Below, one piece after another: positions 20,701 to 30,540 of a stretch of DNA of 64,000 nt (positions within the stretch are counted from its first letter, which is position 1; every line of letters begins with the position of its first letter). The position numbers were made by a program, and so were the translations under genes. Where the stretch lies: NCBI RefSeq assembly GCF_000497045.1, contig NW_015961970.1:1827706-1891705 (forward strand), written 5' to 3'. This DNA is from Kalmanozyma brasiliensis GHG001 (lineage: Eukaryota > Basidiomycota > Ustilaginomycetes > Ustilaginales). The notes under the pieces were generated by a model that had not been told where the DNA came from, searched no databases, and worked only from the letters and a program-made list of their open reading frames with translations.

Positions 20701-23424
20701 ATCATGTTGGGCGACCTCGACAGGCTGGAAGGCAATTACCGGCGCGATCGATTCAGCCTCTCCCGGTGCATCGACGTCCCTCTCCTGATCCGCGTCGACA
20801 CTCGCCGTCGCCGTATCCTCGCCGTCCTTCTGGCCTTCGTCGAGAGGCTCGCGAAGCTCTGATGCTGCGTCCTGGCGAGTAAAGGCGTCAAAAATGTCGG
20901 CCTCTGTCTGGCTGTCCGAGTTGCCCTGCACTTCGACCTGAATTGCGCTCTCAGCATCGTCGGCGGTGGAGGTCGTACCTGCGATTGCCTCGACGTCAAG
21001 GTCGGCAAGCAACTGCGGATCAATGGGACCCTCATCGTGTCTCGGGAGGTCGTTCGCCGCTGCTGGGTCCTCGATCTTGGCCTCAGCGTTTGTAGCTTGA
21101 ATATCGGCCAAGATGTGGGCGGCGGAAACAAAGCCGGGCATGGTCTGTGAGCCTTGAATCGAGCGGTAGGCAGCGTCCGCGGATGCTAGCCGGTCAAGAC
21201 TCTCAGCATCGGTTGGTTCGTCGTCATCGCCCTGGTCAGCCTCGATGTCAGACCAGCGCAGATCGTCGTCCAGCTCTTCGGGCTCCACCTCGCTGTCGGG
21301 CACACCGTCGCCTTCGAGATCAGCAGGCAGCTGAGTGATGGTTCCGCTCGTAAAGCCGTTTGGCAGGCCGGAAGCAAGGGCGGAGACAGCCGCTGGCGAG
21401 ATTGAATTCTGAATCAGCTCGCCGGGACGGTCCGATTTGAAGTCCGCGACGGTGTTTATGTCGACATCGGGGTGGGAGGTATCAGGCCGTTGAGCTTCCA
21501 TGCCGACTGCCTGCTCCGCGCTGTTGTCTTCCGCCATGTCTTCGTCCTGATCACCCTGCTCGCGAAGGGTCTGTTGCGCCAGCGACGGGCTCTGGTAGTG
21601 CGTCGGGACAGTTATGTCACCTTGCTCGGCTTCAGCTGACCTCTGAGAGTCGTCTTCGGATTCGTCTTCCGAGTCTTGAGCGAGCTCATCTGGGTCGTCT
21701 TCTTCGGAGACTTGTTCGTCGTCTTCTTCGCTTTTGCCTTGGCTTCCGGCTGGATCGTCGTCTTCTGGCTCGTCCTCCGAGTCGGACAAGACGATGGGCT
21801 CGTCGGCATCACCAGCAGGACCTTCGGACAGCAGATCTCGAGTGCTTACGCCTCCGAAGCCGTCGTGATACTGTCGCGATGCGGAAGGGGCTGCACGGCC
21901 CCGCTCCGCGCTGTCATCCATCTCTTCGTCCTCGTCCTCGTCGTCCTCCTCTTCCTCCGAATCTTCGTCCTCGTCCTCGTCGGAGCCATCCTCTTCCGAC
22001 GCATCATCCCTCTCCTCTTCTTGGCTGTGCCCGACTGCGTCCTCGTCTTCGTCATCCGATGCAGCTTCAACGTCGCTCACCTCGGCATCGTGAAGAGCTG
22101 GGGCAGGACTTTGTCGCGGGTCGAAAGACGCATGCGATTGCGCTGGAATGATTTGGAAGACTCCATCGACGATTGCGATCTGATCCATCGGATGTGGCAC
22201 AGATCTTTGCTGTGAAGCCTGAACGAGCTCCTGTTGGTGGTCGCTGGTCACTCCCTGAGAGTCCAATGAAGACGGGCTGGATTCGCCGGATGCAGATGCC
22301 TCTCTGTCGGTTGGCCGCGTAGTTTGGCTCATTCCGGGAGAAGTCTCAGGGTCAAGCATCTCGATGACGGGTCGTTTGACTGGATGAGAAGGAGCCTGTG
22401 AGAGATCGAGCATGCTTGAGGTGGGTCGTGATGTGCTGGCTTGAGCTTGATCGTCGACGGCGGCCATTCTTGCGCGTTGTTGCAGAATGGACTCGATGTC
22501 GAGTGAGCCATCTGATGCTCGATTCGACTCGAAGAGAGAGGACGGACCGAGCTCAGCAGCTCCTCCTGGCAGTGCCTCGGCGCTGTCGAGCAGACTTGCC
22601 AATCCAGCCTCTGCGGTATCGTCGTCCTCTGCCTGGAATCCGCCAACATTGATCAGTTCTTGGAGCGAGCGAGCAGCGAGCATGCTGCGTTGGACTGCTG
22701 GATCTACAGCTGATTCTGATGCGGCTTCCGCTTGCAGTTCATCGCCGTCCTCGTCCCGATCCTCCTGACCGTCTTCGAGATGCTTCAAGACGCCTCGTCG
22801 TGAACGTTGCAGCTCAGCGCGGCGGCGATCAAAATCTTGCTGAGCCTGCAGTGCCCACTGTATGGCGGAAGCGTCGGGGGCGTCGGAGCGGAGAGATGCG
22901 GCTGAGCTGATGCTGGTGTCGGCAGCCGCCAGAGAAGGCTCCGAGCCACGGCTCAGCTGCACGCGCTGCTGTAATTCGCGGAACTCTTTGCTGGGTCGGG
23001 GCAGACGTACGCGATTCTGTGAGCGAACGAGTCCATGTGGTGTGTGCGGCGAGGAGGAGGATGCAACATCGGAAGGCTTGACAGAGGTGTGCGCTGGAGA
23101 GACCAGCGCATCGCCAATGCGGGAGCTCAGGTCGACGATCCAAGCGACTTCATCAAAGCGCTCATAGGCGGAAGGAGAGCCGTGGGACAGCCGAGGTGCT
23201 CTGGAGCCAGATGCGCTGACGTCCATCCTGGTACTGTGAGCGGGGAGCATGGAAGCCGCCGCACTGTTGCGGGATGTGCTGTGCAGGGCGGAGGAAGGTC
23301 TCGAAGGTCGCGTGGGTGTGGATAGTGTTCGGTCGTGGTGATCGTTGGCGGCTGAGGCAGGTAGGTAGATTGGGCGCTGTTGGGCGTTTGGTGATTGACC
23401 ATACGGTCCATGGGACGGAGCCAT
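17785..23424 (-). CDS. Large acidic, disordered nuclear-type protein of unknown function
   Basis: 1,879 residues in one exon from ATG 23424. The sequence is dominated by Asp/Glu/Ser stretches (very acidic around residues 450-620) and is mostly disordered. Two parts stand out. The first is a compact, ordered-looking block at about 1369-1480 starting MNTRSHCICRKLQL, with hydrophobic spacing and a conserved-looking VPGCS. The second is a basic C-terminal tail (about 1690-1879) with several AT-hook or NLS-like patches such as PPKRPRRGRKTQ, GRKRKQ and ASKRKNILKLS. The combination suggests a chromatin or nuclear-periphery protein, but I do not recognise the family and assign no function. It should be strongly retarded on SDS gels because of its acidity. 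Confidence 0.75.
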   Translation of the reverse strand: MAPSHGPYGQSPNAQQRPIYLPASAANDHHDRTLSTPTRPSRPSSALHSTSRNSAAASMLPAHSTRMDVSASGSRAPRLSHGSPSAYERFDEVAWIVDLSSRIGDALVSPAHTSVKPSDVASSSSPHTPHGLVRSQNRVRLPRPSKEFRELQQRVQLSRGSEPSLAAADTSISSAASLRSDAPDASAIQWALQAQQDFDRRRAELQRSRRGVLKHLEDGQEDRDEDGDELQAEAASESAVDPAVQRSMLAARSLQELINVGGFQAEDDDTAEAGLASLLDSAEALPGGAAELGPSSLFESNRASDGSLDIESILQQRARMAAVDDQAQASTSRPTSSMLDLSQAPSHPVKRPVIEMLDPETSPGMSQTTRPTDREASASGESSPSSLDSQGVTSDHQQELVQASQQRSVPHPMDQIAIVDGVFQIIPAQSHASFDPRQSPAPALHDAEVSDVEAASDDEDEDAVGHSQEEERDDASEEDGSDEDEDEDSEEEEDDEDEDEEMDDSAERGRAAPSASRQYHDGFGGVSTRDLLSEGPAGDADEPIVLSDSEDEPEDDDPAGSQGKSEEDDEQVSEEDDPDELAQDSEDESEDDSQRSAEAEQGDITVPTHYQSPSLAQQTLREQGDQDEDMAEDNSAEQAVGMEAQRPDTSHPDVDINTVADFKSDRPGELIQNSISPAAVSALASGLPNGFTSGTITQLPADLEGDGVPDSEVEPEELDDDLRWSDIEADQGDDDEPTDAESLDRLASADAAYRSIQGSQTMPGFVSAAHILADIQATNAEAKIEDPAAANDLPRHDEGPIDPQLLADLDVEAIAGTTSTADDAESAIQVEVQGNSDSQTEADIFDAFTRQDAASELREPLDEGQKDGEDTATASVDADQERDVDAPGEAESIAPVIAFQPVEVAQHDASVAAGDGEEISQPARDGDQPTDMISEEREQPDMSLDAPVQDEVGEVPDGQAIDKVDGAFVSNDEAVAAVETQQVSNASPPHPAQEEDRASTDLEEPAQKPVLMRIESTDVQEADIEDNGEEEAAPEEAIIQIPSASSLAAIAAKADSESEADVAEAGKIVTSVTVADDDTNGPAPPVDNEAASGETEAVHVSIPLEVLVQAQEEEAILSGDLADRDSSIERQAVPAAVESPVADQDDEARVQSDQDLAGEPVEADAELLTEAATETEERAPPSTLDEVVATVTGQESVDEGSQLADNHARDEVPSGESPTSIATAAPTVPEIEVERKDAEETPAAVHPMHLSPVRVPPSPASSDRRSTSSFTPSANRQGNRHLHGTAKRSFFAQVTEVASGFASNLTAPLRAIPSLLPISEKRSEETRESNENADDAAPVENVAQDDVPTESQRQTTRSRKPAEASKFTMNTRSHCICRKLQLTKVEGAPVFIVPGCSIDYQKAQAEAATDLGPTDESLAEEWLTVDPDFLPMDVHHMLSRVIGLQFLNEGICVEPGSSAAEMVFAGWDLDEDLVSSRDEIQKRDPDMEPDLVADEQAPTDALKQKALAHQTEDDADDADPTQTDGAATVEAETLDDDMQSQEPETPSRAMRRSARHRRNSSVASTSSPHRAPHHPDANSPNADYLPDDERRRLLKDRHPATPARGDVSIASLEEQFQADEDTEDVKADGPDFTSGAEQELSSPRAKGKRNRGRKSQATTKQFAQDERGMEPGDAELPLEGPKAKKARGRTSAAPGNVAADEAPVDDPKDVEEAAMVEDALERAVPPPKRPRRGRKTQEAADANGQKQETKTGGEEESDKPQNGSRSTRSVKANEEQASQETDSKPEDEAGSEAKQPQKGRQSGKGGRKRKQSVDQEEPDTATEAATPVGKVAKADDADSVKAQPRRSRRSQGGASAQSPSPSKASPGKASKRKNILKLS

Positions 23425-23639
23425 GACTGCAGCACTCCGGGTAGTGTGTTGGTGAGACTGGTTCTGGCGATGCTACTTGTAGTCCTAGGAGCAGGGCTGC
23501 CGGATGAGCTTGTCTTGGAAACTTAACTTGATGAGGACATGTCGAGCTGAGCGAGAATGGTGGCTCTGAGAAAGGACCCACATATATTCTCCTGATCAGA
23601 AGGCAGCCGTGTGACGGATGGTTGAAGTCGTGTGATGGG

Positions 23640-23672
<33 letters not shown>
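23640..23672. repeat. GA microsatellite
   Basis: About 16 GA units with one interruption, located in the upstream region of the large acidic gene. Confidence 0.85.
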
Positions 23673-24413
23673 GTGATGGTCTCGAGCTTCTTTGGATTCC
23701 AGCTTTGAGAATTTCACGCACCGACTGCAAGTGGGAGAGGTGGGCTGCGCACCAGCCAGACGTGACTATGACTGTGGAGGGTGGGCCGCGCTACAAGATG
23801 TTAGACCATCAGATGGATCGGAAGATTCGACAAGGTGGGGTCACCCGGATGCGAGCCGCCAGGATGACCATCGCAGCCGTCACAGCATCCCGCTCGGCCC
23901 CCTTTCTTTCTCACGCCAAGCACGGTCTCGCGCCGTCACACGCGCTGTCACAGAGTCCCACGAGATGATCAAAAAGAAGGACAATTGCCAATGGTACACG
24001 AATCTGTAGTCGCTTTTGCCTCTGACGGTAAACCCTATTCGCTCAGCCGACGTCTTGAGGAGAGGCGAGTCCCAGGAGAAGGTGTGGGGCAGCGCAGCAA
24101 GGATGGCTGATGTCAAATGCAAACGCCGAAACCCCAGGGCTGGCTGTCTGGGCTGACCGCAGATCATCTGGCCCTCTCTCTGGCCTCTGGCTTGGGTGTA
24201 GACGGGGGCTGGGGCCCGGCTGGCTAGCTCACGCTGAGACGGTCGTCGCAAGCGCCTGGCTGCCCTGCGTCTTGCTTTGGAAACAGAATTTCGATTTTCT
24301 AAAGTCTAAAAAAGGCTGTGTGGTCGAGTCTCATCCAACTCGTTTGGCAGGCTGAGAGTGGATGCGCAGCGCAGCGCAGCCAAGCCAAACTTGTGACAAG
24401 CGCCGCGACATGA

Positions 24414-24433
24414 GTCGAGTCGAGTCGAGACGA
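24414..24433. repeat. GAGTC short tandem repeat
   Basis: Three perfect GAGTC units and one variant in the bpp1 upstream region; a GCAGC repeat lies about 45 bases before it. Confidence 0.6.
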
Positions 24434-24731
24434 ACCCTTTTTTGCTCTTTTGCGCCAAATTTGAGTTGCGTGCTGCCCAGTGCTTGCCTATTCTAAAGAG
24501 AAATTCGACGCTGGGGCCCTCGCGAGTGTTTCCTTTGCGTCTTGACTGCTGCTGACTGGTTGACAGGGCTGAGCGTTGGCGTTGAACGTGGCGGCGCTTG
24601 AACCAGGCCTTGGTTAAAGCGTGTTCTGCTGCCTCTCTGCCTGTTTAACCTGATCTTCGCTCAATTTATTATTCAAAGCTGTCTGACCCCTTTCTCATCT
24701 CGGCCTCGCTTTGACCGCGTCTGGCAAGCAC

Positions 24732-24800
24732 ATGCTGCTCAGCTTCCGTCTCTCTCTGCCATTGCGCTTTTCCATTCATTCGACACACATCAAGCTCTGA
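24732..24800 (+). promoter_or_regulatory. Upstream ORF in the presumed bpp1 leader
   Basis: ATG 24732 opens a 22-codon frame ending at TGA 24800. It contains the last ATG before the bpp1 start, 537 bases upstream. It matters only if transcription starts before 24732, which the sequence does not show. Confidence 0.35.
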
Positions 24801-25270
24801 TCCATCCTAGTCGACACCTCACTCCCTTTCATCCTCCTCCTCTCACCTTCGTCTTGGTCAGATCTGACATCCTACCATCCATCCACCCACTTTCTCGTCC
24901 CTCGACAACATCACGGGCGGTCCGCGTCCCTCCTCCATCCGCCCATCATCGTAGTCTGGCCAATCGGACCCTCATCTCTCATCGATCCGCGGAATCCCAA
25001 AGAGGCTGCTAGCACCCTCAGCATCCTTTCCGACCTCATCGAACCCCCTTGTCACGACTTCGTCTTCCCAGCTAGACACCACGCTTAGCTACTGCCTGCC
25101 TTCCTTGGGAGTCTCGATCTAGCGTCCGCACCCATCCCACTAGCATCAAACTGTCACGGGCACCTCATTGGCTCACTATTGATCGATCCACTCTTCAAGT
25201 TTAGAACAGCCTTGCACCTCAGCCTCCAACCCTAGCCTTCCGGTTCCATCCTCCGAATACCAACCTCACC

Positions 25271-26320
25271 ATGTCGGCACCAGGAGCTGACTTGCAAGAG
25301 CGCATCGCCGCCGCTCGTCGCGAGGCCGATGGCCTCAAGGAGAAGATCCGCGCCAAGAAGGATCAGATGGCCGACACCAGCCTTCGCGCCATGGCTAACG
25401 ATATCGAGCCTCTGCCAAGGATCGTCATGAAGCCACGACGGACGCTCAAGGGCCACCTCGCCAAAATTTACGCCATGCACTGGGGCAACGACAAGCGTCA
25501 CCTCGTCTCGGCTTCTCAGGACGGAAAGCTCATCGTCTGGGACGCCTACACTACCAACAAGGTTCACGCCATCCCGCTCCGTTCGTCCTGGGTCATGACC
25601 TGCGCGTACGCTCCTTCGGGCAATTCGGTCGCCTGCGGTGGTCTTGACAACATCTGCAGTATCTATTCGCTTCGTGGCCGTGACCCCAACAACATCAAGG
25701 TCGGCAGGGAGCTCTCGGCGCATACCGGATACCTCAGTTGCTGTCGTTTCCTCAATGACCAGCAGATCCTCACTTCGTCCGGAGACATGAGCTGTATCCT
25801 CTGGGACATTGACTCGGGTACACGCATCACCGAGTTCAACGACCACACTGGTGATGTCATGAGCATCTCGCTCAGCTCCAGCCCCAACGTCTTTGTCTCG
25901 GGTGCTTGCGATGCCGTTGCCAAGGTCTGGGATATCCGAAGTGGCAAGGCAGTGCAGACCTTTGCCGGCCACGAGAGCGACATCAACGCCGTCCAGTTCT
26001 TCCCCAACGGTGATGCCTTCGCCACTGGCTCCGACGACGCTTCGTGCCGTCTCTTTGACCTTCGAGCCGACCGTGAGCTCAACACCTACACCCACGACAA
26101 CATCCTCTGCGGCATCACCTCGGTCGGCTTCTCCGTATCAGGCCGTATCCTCTTTGCCGGCTACGATGACTACACGTGCAACGTCTGGGACACGCTCAAG
26201 GGCGAGCGCGTGGGTGTGCTCGCTGCGCACGAGAACCGTGTGTCGTGTCTGGGTGTCAGCGCCGATGGTATGGCGCTGTGCACGGGCAGTTGGGACTCGC
26301 GCCTTCTCATCTGGGCTTGA
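25271..26320 (+). CDS. bpp1: Heterotrimeric G-protein beta subunit (Bpp1)
   Basis: 349 residues, one exon. An N-terminal coiled coil (residues ~7-40, for G-gamma binding) precedes seven WD repeats. Landmarks are [71 protein letters not shown] and [11 protein letters not shown] at the end. Length and every repeat fit canonical G beta. In Ustilago the single G beta, Bpp1, acts with the G alpha Gpa3 in the pheromone/cAMP pathway that controls mating and filamentation, so the same role is inferred here. It has strongly biased codon use and no intron in the coding part. The leader is unusually long (see the upstream features). Confidence 0.95.
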   Translation: MSAPGADLQERIAAARREADGLKEKIRAKKDQMADTSLRAMANDIEPLPRIVMKPRRTLKGHLAKIYAMHWGNDKRHLVSASQDGKLIVWDAYTTNKVHAIPLRSSWVMTCAYAPSGNSVACGGLDNICSIYSLRGRDPNNIKVGRELSAHTGYLSCCRFLNDQQILTSSGDMSCILWDIDSGTRITEFNDHTGDVMSISLSSSPNVFVSGACDAVAKVWDIRSGKAVQTFAGHESDINAVQFFPNGDAFATGSDDASCRLFDLRADRELNTYTHDNILCGITSVGFSVSGRILFAGYDDYTCNVWDTLKGERVGVLAAHENRVSCLGVSADGMALCTGSWDSRLLIWA

Positions 26321-26980
26321 GCGATGGCGCGAATGGCAGCGGCTGCTGTCCCCGCGTCGAATCCCTCTATCGTCCACACTGAGACGAGGTCTGGCCTATA
26401 CCCTCCGCATCTGCACAATCCGTGACCTCCGGGCCTGTCCACTTCAGCCTAGCCAGGAATCAACGCGCAACGACGTGGACCAGCCAACGATCTCTCGTCT
26501 CTCCCACCCTATCCCTTTCAAAAGCTACATCCGCCGTCACCCATCTCTCCATTGCATTTTTCCCCTCCTGCCCAGCATTATCCTGCCACTTCACTCATGG
26601 TCTGCGTCAAAGGAGCACTTGCGTTGCTTCCATCCAGTCCACTCGAGGCCTATGGGGACCTTTCGACACGGGTTTTCCCTTCTTTCATGTCTTGTTCTGA
26701 TTGTCAATACACACAGTCGTTTTGTGCTTATTCTAGCAGCTGTGTTGCGTGTCAGCGGTGCGGGCGATATGCCTGGTCTGAGATCGAAGCGTGAGTCTGA
26801 CTCGATGTGATGAGGTTGGGGAAAGGGGCTCTCGACGTAGCGGGGCGGCAAAACGTATTTGCCCCGTGCGGGGGACGTGTGTTGGTGTTGCCGGCTAATT
26901 CGGCTATCATTTCTTTGCGTGAGCCCATCTTTCTTCTCAACATCACCTTCGTCTTGTCCACTCTCTTAACCTTCGTTGCG
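26321..26980. other. Intergenic region between bpp1 and thioesterase
   Basis: About 660 bases: bpp1 3' untranslated region and thioesterase promoter or leader. The thioesterase frame is open back to 26807, but the presequence-like start at 26981 is preferred. Confidence 0.4.
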
Positions 26981-27714
26981 ATGATGGCTTCGACGTCTCT
27001 GGCGCGCACTGTGGGGCTTGGCGCACGACGTATCGCACCGTCCAGCGTCCACTCGACAGCACGATGCTTCACCACCGCCTCCGCGCTCAAGAACGCCCAG
27101 GATGACCGACCGGCCTCTTCGCAAATCTTCACACCTTCGGACGTTCAAGCGGGCATCGCAGCCCTGAGCGCAGCCGGGTACGACGCCTCAACCGTATGGG
27201 AGCAGCGCGTAGTCTGGGGCGATCACGACCAGTTTCAGCACGTCAACAACGTCCATTTCGTCCGATGGTTCGAGAGCGCTCGCATGTTCTTCGCCTCCAC
27301 CCTCGCCAAGGAGTTCCCCGAAGCGAGGAGACAGGAGATCGAGAGGGGAACCGGAAAGAGCTTCATCTTGGCTGGGATCAATGTGAGATACAGACGACCC
27401 GTTGTATATCCCGATACAGTGAGTAGACACCTTCCCGACGGTCGAAGAGAGAGACAACCCGTGCTGACCCGTTCGGTTTGTGTGCTGGCAATCGATGACA
27501 GATCTTGGTCGGTCAAGCATGCGAGCTTCCCCTCGGCAAGGACAGGTTCATGCTACGAGGCGCAGCCTACTCGTTGGCACAGAAGACCATCGTCGCTGTC
27601 TCAGCCCAGGACTGTGTGACGTACGACTACACCAAGCTCAAAAAGTGCGACATCCCAGAAGACATCAAACAGGCACTCGAGGCGAGAGGCAGTCACTTTG
27701 ACAAGAAGCTGTAG
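26981..27714 (+). CDS. Mitochondrial-type hotdog acyl-CoA thioesterase, two exons
   Basis: Exons 26981-27418 and 27502-27714 encode 216 residues; the 83-base intron has a GTGAGT donor and a GACAG acceptor. Reading through the intron destroys the C-terminal half, so splicing is required. The first ~40 residues (Arg/Ser/Ala-rich, no acid until the DD of NAQDD) look like a mitochondrial presequence. The hotdog motif is WGDHDQFQHVNNVHFVRWFES, with Asp and the HVNN turn typical of 4-hydroxybenzoyl-CoA thioesterase-like enzymes. It should hydrolyse an acyl-CoA; the substrate is unknown. The protein ends in KKL, a weak PTS1-like tripeptide. The stop is 48 bases from the stop of the convergent PPR gene, so the transcripts almost certainly overlap. 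Confidence 0.85.
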
Positions 27715-27762
27715 TATCGGATCACAGCGAAATACAACAGTGTACAGAAATGGCGCGGGAGT

Positions 27763-30540
27763 CTAGACGGGTGTGTCCTCGCCAATGTGCTTGACCTGAG
27801 GATAGAGCCAGCTGAAGTCTTCGCGGATCCTCGCACGCAAAGTGTGCCAGATCGAGGTGCCTTTTGACCTCGCGGTCGATGCTGCTGTCGTTGGTCCTGT
27901 GAGCAGCGGCATCCCTGCTTGTCGTTTCCTCCGATCCCTCTCGCGAGCAGCGAACTTGAGCAGTGTGCTGAGCGTCTTTGCGTCCGGTCCCACCACCTGT
28001 CCCTGCCTATCCCTCACCGCTGCCTGACTCGACCTCATCAGCAGCTCATTCACCGTCAGCCCTCCATCCTGATCCGGGAGAGTGCCCTTCTCCATCGCCT
28101 CTCGCAACAACGTCCTCCTCATCTCGCCAAACGCCACCTCCACCGCCTCCTCCAACCTCCCACACCTCGCCAAGCACTCCAACCACGAATCCCACGCGCC
28201 CTTGCTCATCACCCCTTTCCCATCCCTTACCGCCCTCCTCGCCAGACTCAACAACCCATGCCTCCCCGCCGTATCGAACACCACACTCAGCGTCACCCCA
28301 TCCACCCCCTGCCGCGTTGCAAGCAAATTATCCCAGATGGCAACCACCATCGCCGGCTCCCCCACCCAGTTGTATGCGTTCATCAGCGCGTTGATCAGCG
28401 GCAGATCGGGTTCGAGCGATGTGTCGCGCTTGAGGTGCTCGTGCGTCAGATGCACACCCAGATAGGAGGGGATGGCGAGCTTGGCGTAGTAGTCGAGGAG
28501 GAGGGTGTAGGTGCTGCACGTGGGAGGGGTGGTGGTGGAGCGCATGTCGACGAGGATGGAGAGGAGGTCTTCCGGTGGCGCAGCGGGGTAAGAGGGGAAG
28601 GAGAGGGTCGTGAAAGTGGAGAGGACAGAGTGGTAGCCGTGGAAGTCCAGACCACGGGCGCCCGTGGGTGAGGGAAAGCGCATCAGGGAGCGATAGATGG
28701 TGAATGCTTCCGGCCAGGACGTGGCGATGGTGATGAGCCGACGGATGAGGTGCGCTTTGTCCTTGGCGTGAATGGGGATCTTGGCGTCGTAAAGCCGAGA
28801 GAGCAGATCGCGTGCGCTGGAGAGGTCTTTGAGCTTGATACAGGCGTCTAGGACGGGCTGCATCGTCGTCATCTCGATCGTGGATGCTCGTGCGTCTTTG
28901 CTTCGGCGGCTCACAGAGGTCGAAGATGAGCGATGGTCCAACATGTCCCGCACGAGCTTCATAGCTGATGGCAAGGATGGCAGAAATGCGTCGCAGTAGG
29001 CCGTGAGCAGCGGCTTAACCAGCAGAGGGGTGGCGGCGACGCCGAGTGCGCGAACATGGTTGTAGAGGTTTTGCGCCTCATGGATCTGGTTTGGAGAGGG
29101 TGGAGCTCGCAGTTGCTCGAGCGTTCCCCCGTTGCCGTCATCGCTGGACAGCAGATGCGTGTCACCCTGAGCCTCTGATTTGTTCAACAGCCCGAGCATC
29201 AAGGTGCTGTACGCATTGTCGTCGACTTTGATTGTGCGTTTCGGGTCGGCTGCGGTTTGAACTCGATCAAGCAGCTCGAGCGCTTCGTCGCTGCTCTGGA
29301 GATCGTTCAGCTCGTCCACATGCAGACGCAGCAGCATGCATACGGCGCTGCTACCGAGCAGGCCCGGCTTGCACGCTTTCTTGGCGGTCTGCAGCGCATG
29401 TGCGGGACCGTTGACGATCGCTTCGCAGTGCAGCAATGCTTGCCATGCCGATGAATCCGTGCCAGCTTGACGACTGGAATCTAGCGCTTTCCGCAGATGG
29501 CTGGAAAGGGTGTCTAGCTCGTTCGTCAAATTGTTGTCCAGCTTCCTGTTTTCAGCAAGCCTACAGAGGCCTTCGACGGTTGTGGTGAGGGTATCGATAC
29601 CGAGCTTCGGCTCTTCCCTTGCTAGTTCTTGTACTTGCACGATAGCCTCGGCGGGTTTCTCGGCGGCAAGATAAACTTGGACCATTGTACTGCGCAGCGA
29701 TGTCTCCGGACGCACTCCGTACTCGAGCATGTCATTCCAGACCGTGACCGCCCGGTCGTATTGTTCACGCCGGGCCAGATACGAGATGATCATGCTCCAG
29801 TCGACGGAGGTGGTTTGCCATTCGGGGTGGCCTGCACGTAGTCGCTCGAAGCCCTGAACTGGGTCGTAGAGCGGGCTCTTGGCCAGGCAATAGGTTTGCA
29901 GCTGTCGATGTAGATCTGTGGGACCGACGCGAAACCCAAAAAGCTGGCTCATGTCCTGGAACATCCCGTGACATGCGTCGACGAGATGATGCTTCATGTG
30001 TCTCTCGCCCTGTGCGTGCTGGATGAGGTGTCTGATGGCGGTCTGGATATCGCCTTTGCGAGCGGGAAAGCTTATATCGGAGGCTTCAACGGTCTTGGAC
30101 GAGTTGGCCTGAACGTCTTGGGCATGCTTTCGGTGTGCTTGGACGAGGAACGCGTATGCACGGAGAATTTGGTCTGGGTTACGGGCGTCAATTGCGTCGC
30201 GGAAGATCTGGAGAGCATGGCGAGATGCAGCGACGATCTCGTGGGAAGCTTTCGGTCTCCTAGACGGTGTGTCTATCGAGGCGGTCGGAGCTGGCATACG
30301 CTTATCGAAGAAGCGCGAGAAGGTGGCATCTTTCGGGCGTTGGCGGGGAGGTGTACCAGCTTCACGGTCCGCTTCGTTTGTCTCTCGGTCGTCACGTATG
30401 ATGTCGGTGAAATGCTGGATTGTGCTTGAAGATGACGCACTGCGGGAGCTTATGCGAGTAGATGCCGCGGACTGGAGGCGTCGAGCCAAGTGAGAGGAAG
30501 CCCTCACCATCGTTGGCAGCGGTATAAGAGGGCCCGCCAT
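27763..30540 (-). CDS. Pentatricopeptide-repeat (PPR) protein, probably mitochondrial
   Basis: 925 residues, one exon. The N-terminus from Met11 (MVRASSHLARRLQSAAS...) is a good mitochondrial presequence. The body is a series of degenerate 35-residue helical hairpins, for example WSMIISYLARREQYDRAVTV with WNDMLEYGVRPETSLRSTMV, later CSTYTLLLDYYAK and LINALMNAYNWVGEPAMVVA. PPR proteins bind organellar RNA in a sequence-specific way and act in mitochondrial RNA processing or translation. I count at least six plausible repeats but cannot identify an orthologue. A palindromic GCTTATAAGC at 30548-30557 lies only 8 bases before ATG 30540; if it is the TATA box, translation would start at ATG 30510. 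Confidence 0.8.
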   Translation of the reverse strand: MAGPLIPLPTMVRASSHLARRLQSAASTRISSRSASSSSTIQHFTDIIRDDRETNEADREAGTPPRQRPKDATFSRFFDKRMPAPTASIDTPSRRPKASHEIVAASRHALQIFRDAIDARNPDQILRAYAFLVQAHRKHAQDVQANSSKTVEASDISFPARKGDIQTAIRHLIQHAQGERHMKHHLVDACHGMFQDMSQLFGFRVGPTDLHRQLQTYCLAKSPLYDPVQGFERLRAGHPEWQTTSVDWSMIISYLARREQYDRAVTVWNDMLEYGVRPETSLRSTMVQVYLAAEKPAEAIVQVQELAREEPKLGIDTLTTTVEGLCRLAENRKLDNNLTNELDTLSSHLRKALDSSRQAGTDSSAWQALLHCEAIVNGPAHALQTAKKACKPGLLGSSAVCMLLRLHVDELNDLQSSDEALELLDRVQTAADPKRTIKVDDNAYSTLMLGLLNKSEAQGDTHLLSSDDGNGGTLEQLRAPPSPNQIHEAQNLYNHVRALGVAATPLLVKPLLTAYCDAFLPSLPSAMKLVRDMLDHRSSSTSVSRRSKDARASTIEMTTMQPVLDACIKLKDLSSARDLLSRLYDAKIPIHAKDKAHLIRRLITIATSWPEAFTIYRSLMRFPSPTGARGLDFHGYHSVLSTFTTLSFPSYPAAPPEDLLSILVDMRSTTTPPTCSTYTLLLDYYAKLAIPSYLGVHLTHEHLKRDTSLEPDLPLINALMNAYNWVGEPAMVVAIWDNLLATRQGVDGVTLSVVFDTAGRHGLLSLARRAVRDGKGVMSKGAWDSWLECLARCGRLEEAVEVAFGEMRRTLLREAMEKGTLPDQDGGLTVNELLMRSSQAAVRDRQGQVVGPDAKTLSTLLKFAARERDRRKRQAGMPLLTGPTTAASTARSKGTSIWHTLRARIREDFSWLYPQVKHIGEDTPV

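Larger units (their letters stand above)
23425..25270. other. Long divergent promoter region and bpp1 leader
   Basis: About 1.85 kb between divergent genes. It holds a GA microsatellite at about 23640-23672, GCAGC and GAGTC short tandem repeats near 24364-24433, a short upstream ORF at 24732-24800 and then 536 bases without any ATG ahead of bpp1. No protein-coding gene is supported. Confidence 0.5.
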
